Under the pieces are notes generated by a model. The model saw only the letters and a list, made by a program, of their open reading frames with translations, was not told the DNA's origin and did no database searches. From Planctomycetota bacterium (lineage in GTDB: Bacteria; Planctomycetota; Phycisphaerae; WQYP01): 15,372 nt of DNA. The position numbers and the translations under genes were made by a program. Location: contig JAJZGH010000106.1 of assembly GCA_021798635.1 (NCBI GenBank), positions 1-15,372 of the forward strand. Reading direction: 5' to 3'. Below are positions 7,362-13,837 of this stretch, one piece after another. The first letter of the stretch is position 1. The number at the start of each line of letters is the position of its first letter.

Positions 7362-8327
7362 ATGAGCTTAACTGATTGTACGCTACCGGGACTTCATCAC
7401 ATCACCGCAATAACGGCCGATGCGCAGAGGAACATCAATTTTTACTGTGACGTGCTGGCTCTGCGGCTGGTGAAACTAACGGTGAACTTTGATGACCCTG
7501 CCAGCTATCATCTCTACTACGGTGATGAACTGGGACGCCCCGGAACGGTACTGACATTTTTTGCATGGCCCGGTGCCGTACGCGGCCGGGCCGGTCCGCC
7601 ACAGGCCACCGCTACCGCTTTTTCCGTTCCCACGCACGCCATGGATTATTGGGTACAGCGTCTGGCCGCGCATGGCGTGGAAAGCCAACTTCAGGCTCAT
7701 CGTTTCGGCGAACCGGTCCTGGCGTTCAGGGATCCCGATGGCATGCAGTTGGAACTTATTGGCGCGAATCTATCGGCGGATTCCCCATCCAGACCCCGGC
7801 TTGCCGGATCCGTTCCTGAATCCATGGCCATTGTTGGAATTCACAGCGTGACTCTAACCGAGCGTAAAACTGATGCTACCATTCATTTGCTTACCGAGGT
7901 CATGAAATACCAGAGTGCCGGGAGCGAAGATAACCGCCGGCGGTATCAGGCGGGAACCAACGACCATGGGCCGGGGACGATTGTTGATATCGTGCACGAA
8001 CCGGCTATGGGCCACGGAACGCTGGGTGCCGGCGTGGTGCACCATGTGGCGTACCGCACGCCCGATGATGCCCAGCAGGCGGCGTGGCGTGACAAAATCG
8101 CGGCCCATTTTCCGCATGTTTCGCCGGTGATGGATCGGTGTTATTTTCATTCCATTTACTTCCGCGAGCCAGGCGGCGTTCTGTTTGAAATTGCAACCGT
8201 GCATCCCGGTTTTACCGCCGATCAGGCACTAGGGGAACTAGGGAAGAAATTGATGCTCCCGCCCTGGCTGGAAGCGCAGCGCGCGGAAATTGAACGAGCA
8301 GTGCCGCCGATACAGTTGCCTCGGTGA
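7362..8327 (+). CDS. Ring-cleaving dioxygenase, VOC/glyoxalase superfamily (PcpA/MhqO type)
   Basis: Two-module vicinal-oxygen-chelate protein of 321 residues, close to the usual 310-325 of the hydroquinone or catechol ring-cleaving dioxygenases (PcpA, LinE, MhqO). Module 1 starts at LPGLHHITAITAD and runs to about LELIG (130-134); module 2 starts at IVGIHSVTL (158-165). Putative Fe(II) ligands are H13 in GLHHIT, H227 or H228 in VVHHVAY, and E276 in LFEIA. The neighbouring H12 and Y266 (SIYFREPGG) fit the PcpA second sphere; PcpA, as I recall, uses His11, His227 and Glu276. The role is probably oxidation of hydroquinone-like aromatics or quinone detoxification in the cytoplasm; the substrate is not readable from sequence. 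I chose ATG 7362 because GGAG (7346-7349) precedes it, 12 bases away. A TTG at 7344 is in frame but overlaps that site and the terminator-like T run. Confidence 0.88.
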   Translation: MSLTDCTLPGLHHITAITADAQRNINFYCDVLALRLVKLTVNFDDPASYHLYYGDELGRPGTVLTFFAWPGAVRGRAGPPQATATAFSVPTHAMDYWVQRLAAHGVESQLQAHRFGEPVLAFRDPDGMQLELIGANLSADSPSRPRLAGSVPESMAIVGIHSVTLTERKTDATIHLLTEVMKYQSAGSEDNRRRYQAGTNDHGPGTIVDIVHEPAMGHGTLGAGVVHHVAYRTPDDAQQAAWRDKIAAHFPHVSPVMDRCYFHSIYFREPGGVLFEIATVHPGFTADQALGELGKKLMLPPWLEAQRAEIERAVPPIQLPR

Positions 8328-8343
8328 CCGCGCTGCGGGTTGC

Positions 8344-8367
8344 AGGGGACAGGGGACAGGGGACAGG
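8344..8367. repeat. Heptamer tandem repeat AGGGGAC, 3.4 copies
   Basis: AGGGGAC occurs at 8344-8350, 8351-8357 and 8358-8364, followed by AGG. It begins 17 bases after the dioxygenase stop. A degenerate relative (CAGGGGACAGAGGACAGG) lies upstream of the same gene at about 7191-7208, so the gene is bracketed by similar G-rich repeats. Confidence 0.9.
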
Positions 8368-8402
8368 ATTAAATCGTTAGCCAGCCAGCCCGCTGGCCGC
8401 GC

Positions 8403-8431
8403 CGCTGCTAAAGGCAAGCGAAATAGCAGCG
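8403..8431. terminator. Hairpin between convergent genes, possible terminator without a U-tract
   Basis: CGCTGCTA (8403-8410) pairs perfectly with TAGCAGCG (8424-8431) around a 13-base loop. A smaller stem, GCCAG/CTGGC (8384-8388 and 8393-8397), lies just before it. The pair sits between the convergent dioxygenase and pyrophosphatase genes, where a bidirectional terminator would be expected. No T-run follows on either side, so a Rho-type or purely structural role is possible. Confidence 0.35.
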
Positions 8432-8449
8432 CCAGCGCTTCCAAAGCAT

Positions 8450-8488
8450 TCTAAATTCTAACTCCCAACTCCTAACGTCTCCGTGCGC
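8450..8488. repeat. Degenerate heptamer repeat and one copy of an 18-bp dispersed repeat
   Basis: Seven-base units TCTAAAT, TCTAACT, CCCAACT and CCTAACG run from 8450 to 8477, and the next heptamer is TCTCCGT. The last part, CCTAACGTCTCCGTGCGC (8471-8488), is repeated with 16 of 18 identities at 13472-13489. It ends one base before the pyrophosphatase stop codon. Confidence 0.6.
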
Positions 8489-8489
8489 C

Positions 8490-9092
8490 TCAGGCCACGT
8501 GCAACATGCGGCTGACGTCTTCGCCGGCGCGCCATTTTTTGTAGATCATCAGGGATTGTTCAATGACTGGAAACGCGTATTCCGCGGGCAGCACATCATC
8601 GACAACCACGCGTTTATTTTCCAGGGATTTGTAATCTTCAAAAAATCGCTTCAGCACGGAAAGTTTATGCGGCGGCAGTTGATGCACGTCGCTGTAGCTG
8701 CTGTATTCGGGGTCGTTGACGTGAACGGAAATGACCTTATGGTCAATTTCATTCTGATCTTTCATGGTCATTAAACCAATGGCACGCGCTTCGACGATGG
8801 TTAAGGGATAGACCGGTTCGGCTCCCAGCACCAACACGTCCAGCGGATCGCCGTCATCGGCCATGGTCTGAGGTATAAAGCCATAATTGGCGGGATAATA
8901 GACTGCCGAGTGCAGCACCCGGTCCAGCTTCAGCAGGCCCGTAGTTTTATCCATTTCATATTTATTGGATGCCCCCAGCGGAATTTCAATAATGGCATGA
9001 AATACGGAAGGCAACATGCCGCTGCCGGGATCAACATCGTGCCAGGGACTCGCGGAACGGGTTGGTTTGAACGGTGCAATGATTCGACCCAT
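8490..9092 (-). CDS. ppa: Soluble inorganic pyrophosphatase, family I
   Basis: Cytoplasmic Mg-dependent enzyme that hydrolyses PPi released by biosynthetic reactions. The 200 residues carry the family signature DDGDPLDVLV (79-88). The E. coli PPase active-site set is reproduced with good spacing: K44 and E46 in SNKYEMD, R58, YPANYGFIP (67-74), D80/D82/D85, D112, D117 and K119 in KDQNEIDHK, and Y154-K155 in FEDYKSLENK. These correspond to E. coli K29, E31, R43, D65/D67/D70, D97, D102, K104, Y141 and K142. ATG 9092 is supported by AGGAG seven bases upstream. It has about 25 extra N-terminal residues compared with the shortest family members. It lies 175 bp after the glycosyltransferase on the same strand, probably with its own promoter. 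No key residue is missing. Confidence 0.96.
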   Translation of the reverse strand: MGRIIAPFKPTRSASPWHDVDPGSGMLPSVFHAIIEIPLGASNKYEMDKTTGLLKLDRVLHSAVYYPANYGFIPQTMADDGDPLDVLVLGAEPVYPLTIVEARAIGLMTMKDQNEIDHKVISVHVNDPEYSSYSDVHQLPPHKLSVLKRFFEDYKSLENKRVVVDDVLPAEYAFPVIEQSLMIYKKWRAGEDVSRMLHVA

Positions 9093-9267
9093 CTATTTAC
9101 TCCTGATATCCAATGTAACCTCCGTAGTTTATCCGGATTCGGGCCATTAATAAACAGCATCAAAATAATTTCCCACTGCGCGCTAACCTCGAATGCGGCA
9201 CCACGGGCAGACCCGGCGGCTTGGTATACGATAGATCGGATTTTGGGGAAGTTATCCGGGGGCCGTC

Positions 9268-10395
9268 CTACGCCACGGCAGCCTTTTCGGAAGCCACCGC
9301 TTGATCCAGCACGCGCTGGTAGCCTTCAACCATACGCTGGGCAGAATAGCGCAACGTCACCATGGCCTGGGCCTGCTTCCGGATTTTGTCGGCCAAGGCG
9401 CGGTTTTCGATCAGCAGGGCGATCGCATCAGCCAGCGAACCTTTCCGACTCGGATTTATCAGCAACCCCGTTTCCTGATCAGTGACAATTTCCTCAACGG
9501 CCGGACTGCGGTAAACCGCTACCGGCGTTCCACACGCCATGGCTTCAATGATATTCATTCCAAAGCCTTCCACCGTTGATGGCATACACAATACACGCAG
9601 GGCCTTATACCAGCGGGCCGGCTCGGCGGTGGCTCCGGGAAACGCGACATGGGACGCAATTCCCAGTTGGGCGGCCAGTGCCCGCAGCGGTTTTTCTTCC
9701 GACCCATAGCCGATTAAAGCCAGATACAGCTTGCCCCAGCGGCGATAATCACGTAACAGTAGCTCGGCAAATTCCCGCACCAATAAATCCAGCCGCTTTA
9801 CCGGATCAAACCGGCCGATATAACCGACCGCAACCGCGTCCGCCGGCCACGGGCGTTCCGCGACGGGCATGGGGTCGGCCAGGGCAAATGTGTCATAGTC
9901 CAAACCGAAGGGGATGACGTAGCCGTTATTAAAACGGCCAAACCGACTGACGCGATCCAACACCGCCTGCGAAGGGGTAATAATTCCGTGGCACTGCCGG
10001 GATATTAACCCTTGCAGCCGCCAGTGCCATCTAGGCTCAGGCTGAATCGTATGGATCGACTGAAAATAAATTCTGGGGCCGGCCAGGGGTGCCGCGATGG
10101 CTGCCAGGGCATTGGCGTGCACCAGCACACTGATAACCGCGGCGGGGTTGATGGTTCGCAGGGTTTGCACCCAGCGGTGGACGGCTTGAATGTCATGGGT
10201 GCTTTTAGCATTTAATCCGACAACTTCAACGCCTTCATGACGAATCCATCGGGCGACAATGCCCGGCGGCTTGATGCTTACCACCGTGGGATTCCACCGC
10301 CCCGCTTCTTTAAGACCGCGAACAATGCGCCGAACAATCAGCGGCATTCCCCCCAGATCCAGATCGGTAATTAAAAATACGACGCGCTGCGCCAT
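9268..10395 (-). CDS. GT4-family glycosyltransferase
   Basis: GT-B fold, retaining glycosyltransferase of 375 residues. The N-terminal acceptor domain starts with VVFLITDLDLGGM, the GG loop typical of GT4 enzymes. The C-terminal Rossmann domain carries GYIGRFDPVKRLDLLV (191-206; R195 and K200 bind the donor phosphates), LIGYGSEEKPL, and the E-x7-E motif EGFGMNIIEAMACGTPV (E276, E284), which grips the nucleotide-sugar. There is no signal peptide or membrane span, so it acts at the cytoplasmic face. ATG 10395 has GGAG four bases upstream. It lies 84 bp downstream of the IspD-like gene on the same strand, with a small palindrome in between. The role is probably transfer of a sugar to a lipid or glycan acceptor of the envelope; donor and acceptor cannot be read from the sequence. 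Confidence 0.93.
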   Translation of the reverse strand: MAQRVVFLITDLDLGGMPLIVRRIVRGLKEAGRWNPTVVSIKPPGIVARWIRHEGVEVVGLNAKSTHDIQAVHRWVQTLRTINPAAVISVLVHANALAAIAAPLAGPRIYFQSIHTIQPEPRWHWRLQGLISRQCHGIITPSQAVLDRVSRFGRFNNGYVIPFGLDYDTFALADPMPVAERPWPADAVAVGYIGRFDPVKRLDLLVREFAELLLRDYRRWGKLYLALIGYGSEEKPLRALAAQLGIASHVAFPGATAEPARWYKALRVLCMPSTVEGFGMNIIEAMACGTPVAVYRSPAVEEIVTDQETGLLINPSRKGSLADAIALLIENRALADKIRKQAQAMVTLRYSAQRMVEGYQRVLDQAVASEKAAVA

Positions 10396-10409
10396 GGTAC
10401 TCCAAAGCT

Positions 10410-10430
10410 ATGAGATTCAGGCCATCTCAT
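10410..10430. promoter_or_regulatory. Perfect inverted repeat upstream of the glycosyltransferase
   Basis: ATGAGAT (10410-10416) and ATCTCAT (10424-10430) are exact reverse complements around a seven-base spacer, 14 bases upstream of the glycosyltransferase ATG on the minus strand. It overlaps the space where a promoter or 5' leader would be. It could be an operator or an mRNA hairpin, and no T-run follows it. Confidence 0.35.
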
Positions 10431-10479
10431 ACATCTTTATTCCACAGGTTAATAGTTCCACGGACCATCACCCCAGGCT

Positions 10480-11208
10480 TTACCATTGAGCTTCATCAAA
10501 CGGACTTACCGGCGCATTACTGCGCGCCCGGGGCAGATGTTTAATTGCATCGGATCCCAGTTTGATTAATTCTTCATGGTCCACACGAATATTTAAACGC
10601 CAACCCGCCACGGTTGTCACTTCGGTTCCGCAAAGTTTGACCAACGTGGCATCATCGACATATTCCCCGGTTATACCCGAACGTTTGGCATACGCGGCCT
10701 CCAGAACGGTGCGGCGAAAAATCTGCGGCGATTGCAGAAGTTCCAGCCGCTTATCAACCGCGAGTTGGCCAAGTTTGCCCTCCCGGGCGCGCACGGTAGC
10801 GCCGCCGATGGGCACAACGGCGGCAGCCGCCCCGGTTTTAGCCAGGGCTTCCTCCAACGCATCTAAAACCGTATAGGGTACAGCCGGACAGCAGGCATCA
10901 TGAACGAGCACGGTATCGATCTCGGGTTTCAATTTTTCCAAACCGCGCTGTACCGCACCAAACCAATCCGGTCCCCCCGCCGCTGCGCCGACGCCCTGAA
11001 ACGCCAGATGCGCACCATATTTTTCCTGAATACGGGATAAATCGTCGGGCAGCACGCACAAAATTCGCTGCTGGACCGCATCGCGGTTGGCATATAACTC
11101 AATACTGCGCATGAATATTTCACGGCTGTCGATTTTCGAGAACGGCTTGCCTGAACCTTTGGCCGCCCAGACGGGCGGGGCCATTATAAATAAGACGCCA
11201 ATGGGCAT
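10480..11208 (-). CDS. IspD-like cytidylyltransferase, divergent, with missing catalytic residues
   Basis: Resembles 2-C-methyl-D-erythritol 4-phosphate cytidylyltransferase (IspD) in length (242 aa) and in landmarks: VLVHDACCP (101-108) for E. coli VLVHDAARP, LLQSPQIFRR (157-166) for the TPQxF block, YVDDATLVKLCG (183-194) for TDEASALE, and NIRVDHEEL (206-214) for NIKVTRPED. Several residues needed for CTP and MEP binding differ. The GxGxRM loop reads PPVWAAKGSGKPF (11-23) with no arginine, the GGxxR motif reads GGPDW (78-82), the HDAAR arginine is Cys107, the VPVRDT arginine is absent (VPIGGAT), and E. coli K213 is Arg208. It may therefore be a repurposed nucleotidyltransferase or a pseudoenzyme. 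ATG 11208 was chosen because AGGAG lies eight bases before it and it matches the family's N-terminus; an in-frame ATG at 11277 adds 23 unrelated residues. The glycosyltransferase follows 84 bp downstream. Confidence 0.75.
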   Translation of the reverse strand: MPIGVLFIMAPPVWAAKGSGKPFSKIDSREIFMRSIELYANRDAVQQRILCVLPDDLSRIQEKYGAHLAFQGVGAAAGGPDWFGAVQRGLEKLKPEIDTVLVHDACCPAVPYTVLDALEEALAKTGAAAAVVPIGGATVRAREGKLGQLAVDKRLELLQSPQIFRRTVLEAAYAKRSGITGEYVDDATLVKLCGTEVTTVAGWRLNIRVDHEELIKLGSDAIKHLPRARSNAPVSPFDEAQW

Positions 11209-11327
11209 TACCTGAACTCCTGTATCCCAAACATCACGACTTAATATTAGAGTTTTTTCAGGCGGATAGCCAGCCATTTTTCAGACAATTGCCGAAAATG
11301 TACGGGCTTTTTGCAGGGAATGCCGCC

Positions 11328-11990
11328 TTATTTTTTCCAGTGCGTCCAGGTCCATTGACCGGTTGCCGGATCATATTGCTGCACCCACGCGCCCACCGGA
11401 ACAAACTTCAACCTGATCTTGAAGTAAATTAAGCCGATGGTTGCGATGGGCTGCCTGGTTTGCGCCGCCCGCAGTTCGTATAGTCGCTTTCGCCATCGGT
11501 TATCGTGAGCCACAAACGCCTGCTGCGTATTGGTAAGTGTTGCCCGCGCCTGCATATATCCGGTATGGGCCTCCCCCACCAGATGAGCAGCCAAAAGCTT
11601 GTGATTTGTTGGAAAATCCGCTCGCAGGTGTTGCAGGATATCCGCGGGACTTTGCGCGGTTGTTGCGTCCGCGAAAATAATTCGTGCCGCGGTTCCAGCC
11701 GGAAGGAGATACAAACTGGGCCGGACGGAGCTTTTTGTCGCGGCCTTACCAGGCGCGGCGGGTGCGGTGGCAGGGGATCCTGATTTTTCGTGACCCGAAT
11801 CGCCGGCAATAAAGTCCATGTCACTGCTTGCGTCCTGCACCACCAAGGTTAATTTACCGTTAAGATTGACATTGACCTCCAACGGTTTGGGCTGGCTGAT
11901 GACAACATCACTATGGGTTTGCAGACAGCCGCCAAGCCCTATGAGACTGGCCATCGCCGCAATATATAGAAAAAATCGTATCGGATTCAT
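11328..11990 (-). CDS. Lipoprotein: YnbE-like and YdbL-like (DUF1318) domains fused
   Basis: A 220-residue predicted outer-membrane lipoprotein. The signal MNPIRFFLYIAAMASLIGLGGC has a lipobox LGGC with Cys22. Residues 22-62 (PKPLEVNVNLNGKLTLVVQ) resemble the short E. coli lipoprotein YnbE (APKEPITINMNVKIEHEI). An Ala/Pro/Ser linker (about 63-90) follows. Residues about 137-220 resemble YdbL/DUF1318: VGEAHTGYMQA, RWRKRLYELRAAQTRQPIATIG, and VPVGAWVQQYDPATGQW near the end. In E. coli ydbH-ynbE-ydbL are three genes; YdbH and YnbE form a periplasm-spanning bridge for phospholipid transport with YdbL as helper. Here two are in one chain, downstream of a YdbH-like gene in the same order. ATG 11990 is preceded by AAGGAG at seven bases; an in-frame ATG at 12011 lacks such a site. 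The domain assignment is by motif memory. Confidence 0.78.
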   Translation of the reverse strand: MNPIRFFLYIAAMASLIGLGGCLQTHSDVVISQPKPLEVNVNLNGKLTLVVQDASSDMDFIAGDSGHEKSGSPATAPAAPGKAATKSSVRPSLYLLPAGTAARIIFADATTAQSPADILQHLRADFPTNHKLLAAHLVGEAHTGYMQARATLTNTQQAFVAHDNRWRKRLYELRAAQTRQPIATIGLIYFKIRLKFVPVGAWVQQYDPATGQWTWTHWKK

Positions 11991-12120
11991 GGGGTATCTC
12001 CTTACCATCATCTACCGGCACGTGCCGAGGATTTTAATATGTTAGCATGATTCCGCTCAAGAGTCTGTCAGGAAAGCGTGTCCCCGGGGCGACGCGGGTA
12101 ACCCGGCCGCGACCTGAACC

Positions 12121-12145
12121 GTGGCGCTGTGGCACCCCACGCCAC
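12121..12145. other. GC-rich hairpin in the ydbH-lipoprotein spacer
   Basis: GTGGCG (12121-12126) pairs with CGCCAC (12140-12145), with further TG/CA pairing inside. It lies 16 bases past the stop of the YdbH-like gene on the minus strand. No T-run follows, so it is more likely an mRNA-stability or processing element between two co-transcribed genes than a full terminator. Confidence 0.3.
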
Positions 12146-12160
12146 GGCGATGCAAAAAGA

Positions 12161-13237
12161 TTATCGCGTTTTTGCCGCTGGGGAAAATCGCTGGATAATC
12201 GCAATGAGCCTTTGAGCCGTCAGATGCTCCACTGGAATTATCAGATGCACAGTCTTGAGATCCCGTGCGCGGAAAATCATGGTTTTCCCATCAATGACAA
12301 CTTTTCGGGCCTTGAGATGCATGGGGTTGCCCGGGCCGCGGACAAAATCCATCATGAATGTCATGCCTGATTTAGTCATCCGCACGTTCACATGCTCTCT
12401 GGTAAATGGATAATCATGAAGATCATCGGCCATAGCCGCCGCCATCGCTTGACCGTAGCTACCCGCCAAAACGCTTCGCAGCAGAGGGATCTGATGCAAT
12501 TGTAAAAATCCCCCTGCTTTTCCAACAAGTTGAATTTCGCCGGTAATCACGCCATCGGCACCGAAGGTCAAGGTGGCACGGATATTCCCCCGCCCCACAA
12601 TGTTCACTCGCCCCGGCACCATGAGTGCGAATAATTGTTGCTGTTGCACGCTGGGAATCGCTATAACCCCGGTGCCACTGCGTGTGGTGGTGTTATACGT
12701 GCCGGAAGCTGTAACCCGAGAGTTCTTCCACAGCGCTGTGTTCAGCGAAAAGGCCAGAGTCTTATGCAACAATGAAAAGGTTGCTTTTCCATGGGTAATG
12801 TTAGACGATTTGATTCTCAATGATCCAAACGCCGCTTCCCCCTGTTTAATGTGGATGTGGGCCAATCCGTCGGAGTCGTGCCAAAAATCCAGGTGTCCCG
12901 TCGCGATGATATCTTTGGCGGAAAGCGTGCTGGGATTGCCGGCCGGCCACGCCAAGTTGGAAGCAGCAACGTGAAAGTTCCCCAACGCTGACAAAATTAA
13001 TTGTTTCCCAAGGGTGTGAACGGTGCCGGTAAAGCGGACGCTCCCGCCGGTGAGGCTTATTGGTTTGCCGGCAATTATCAGAGGTCCGGTGGGCAGCGCC
13101 GTCCGTGCGGGTGGCGCAGGGGCTGATTCAACCGCTACCGGAACCGGAACCATCCATGACGCAGCTACCAGTACCCCGATGAGCCTTCCGCAGGACAAAG
13201 AGAATCGTTTCAGGCGTCCGCATTGCTGGATCAACAT
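12161..13237 (-). CDS. YdbH-like / AsmA-type periplasmic lipid-transfer protein (short)
   Basis: A 358-residue protein made of repeating short beta strands, with alternating polar and hydrophobic residues such as GTVHTLGKQLILSALGNFHV. This is typical of AsmA-like bridge proteins that carry phospholipid across the periplasm. The last 120 residues (LVGKAGGFLQLHQIPLL..., GNPMHLKARKVVIDGK at about 303-318) resemble the C-terminal part of E. coli YdbH. E. coli YdbH is about 880 residues, so this one is short and would need partners or oligomers to span the envelope. The N-terminus (FSLSCGRLIGVLVAASWMVPVPVAVESAPA) can serve as signal anchor or signal peptide. No strong Shine-Dalgarno precedes ATG 13237, so the start is uncertain. 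The family call rests mainly on the DUF1318/YnbE-like gene 170 bp downstream; without it I would say AsmA-like, unknown. Confidence 0.6.
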   Translation of the reverse strand: MLIQQCGRLKRFSLSCGRLIGVLVAASWMVPVPVAVESAPAPPARTALPTGPLIIAGKPISLTGGSVRFTGTVHTLGKQLILSALGNFHVAASNLAWPAGNPSTLSAKDIIATGHLDFWHDSDGLAHIHIKQGEAAFGSLRIKSSNITHGKATFSLLHKTLAFSLNTALWKNSRVTASGTYNTTTRSGTGVIAIPSVQQQQLFALMVPGRVNIVGRGNIRATLTFGADGVITGEIQLVGKAGGFLQLHQIPLLRSVLAGSYGQAMAAAMADDLHDYPFTREHVNVRMTKSGMTFMMDFVRGPGNPMHLKARKVVIDGKTMIFRARDLKTVHLIIPVEHLTAQRLIAIIQRFSPAAKTR

Positions 13238-13493
13238 TCTTGAGATAATACCGCAATGTCCGGGAGATGCGGATCATGGCGTGAAAATGCGATGAGATTC
13301 TCCGGCGGCCTCGCGAGGAACTTTACCTCCTGGATAGGGTATCCCAAGCGGAACTGTAGCAATACATCCAGATTGTCGATCACGGCATCGCGAGCAGCGA
13401 GATCGATTAACCCTGTAGTTAGCCTCGGGTGAATGTGACTGGCCGAAGGGCCGCAATTAGGTTACCAAAATCCTAACTTCTCGGTGCGCGGCC
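13238..13493. other. Divergent spacer before the small-protein/bioB operon
   Basis: About 255 bp without a supported gene between the minus-strand YdbH-like gene and the plus-strand operon. It contains small inverted repeats (GGATA-GGG-TATCC at 13332-13344; GGCC-GAAG-GGCC near 13441-13452) and the second copy of an 18-bp dispersed repeat (13472-13489). No promoter for the YdbH-like gene was recognised. Confidence 0.4.
13472..13489. repeat. Second copy of the 18-bp dispersed repeat
   Basis: CCTAACTTCTCGGTGCGC differs at only two positions from the copy at 8471-8488. It sits immediately upstream of the -35 box of the small-protein/bioB promoter. Two copies 5 kb apart in intergenic or gene-end DNA suggest a genome-wide short repeat. 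Confidence 0.5.
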
Positions 13494-13521
13494 TTGACTT
13501 GGCGGTTGCGGGGTTTATCAT
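13494..13521 (+). promoter_or_regulatory. Strong sigma70-type promoter of the small-protein/bioB operon; leaderless start likely
   Basis: TTGACT (13494-13499) and TATCAT (13516-13521) each match the consensus at five of six positions, with a 16-base spacer. The expected transcription start (about 13527-13529) coincides with the ATG at 13529. No Shine-Dalgarno precedes that ATG. Both points suggest a leaderless mRNA. Confidence 0.6.
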
Positions 13522-13528
13522 CATTGAT

Positions 13529-13774
13529 ATGAAATTTTCCTGGATCAGCTATCGTTTGGTTTTACCGGTTTGTCTGGCAGTGTGCCTGGCGGCTCCGGCG
13601 GTCAGCAGCGCCCAGGTGGCGCGCAAAGATATCAGCTCAGCCATTCCGCTGATGACCACTAAACGCAGTGACATTCCGGTTTATCTCATTGCGTTTATTG
13701 CCTTTGCCGGCGTAGTGGCTGTCGCCATGCGGAGCGCCAATCGCGGCAAACGTCGCGGCGGGCGGGACGCCTGA
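13529..13774 (+). CDS. Small exported membrane protein, unknown function (81 aa)
   Basis: Not a family I recognise. Residues 1-28 form a signal peptide (basic SYR, hydrophobic LVLPVCLAVCLAAPA, cleavage near VSSA-Q). A short polar stretch follows, then one membrane span (IPVYLIAFIAFAGVVAVAM, 49-67) and a strongly basic tail (RSANRGKRRGGRD). The layout suggests a single-span inner-membrane protein with its basic tail in the cytoplasm. ATG 13529 is preferred: a GTG at 13484 is in frame, but the promoter lies between the two, and the ATG gives a clean signal peptide. It is the first gene of a probable four-gene operon ending in bioB, with 63 bp to the next gene. Confidence 0.65.
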   Translation: MKFSWISYRLVLPVCLAVCLAAPAVSSAQVARKDISSAIPLMTTKRSDIPVYLIAFIAFAGVVAVAMRSANRGKRRGGRDA

Positions 13775-13837
13775 GAGTCGGGAAGATACAGCAAAGTGCT
13801 TGCAAGAAAAGTTCAGTTCCTTAACAGGAGAAATACC

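Noticed and set aside
8344..8488. CRISPR-like array from the short repeats
   Set aside because: The repeat units are seven bases, directly abutting, with no unique spacers.
11209..11277. ATG 11277 as the start of the IspD-like gene
   Set aside because: It adds 23 residues with no family match; ATG 11208 has AGGAG at eight bases.
11209..11327. Intrinsic terminator between the lipoprotein and the IspD-like gene
   Set aside because: Only a 4-bp stem near a short T-rich stretch could be found; not enough to call.
13129..13277. Minus-strand frame (MIRISRTLRYYLKNVDPAM...) as an alternative N-terminus of the YdbH-like protein
   Set aside because: It is in another reading frame and stops after about 49 residues; joining it would need a frameshift, and the chosen frame already has a plausible signal anchor.
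13484..13528. GTG 13484 as the start of the 81-aa gene
   Set aside because: The best promoter of the region lies between this GTG and ATG 13529, and the extra 15 residues spoil the signal peptide.
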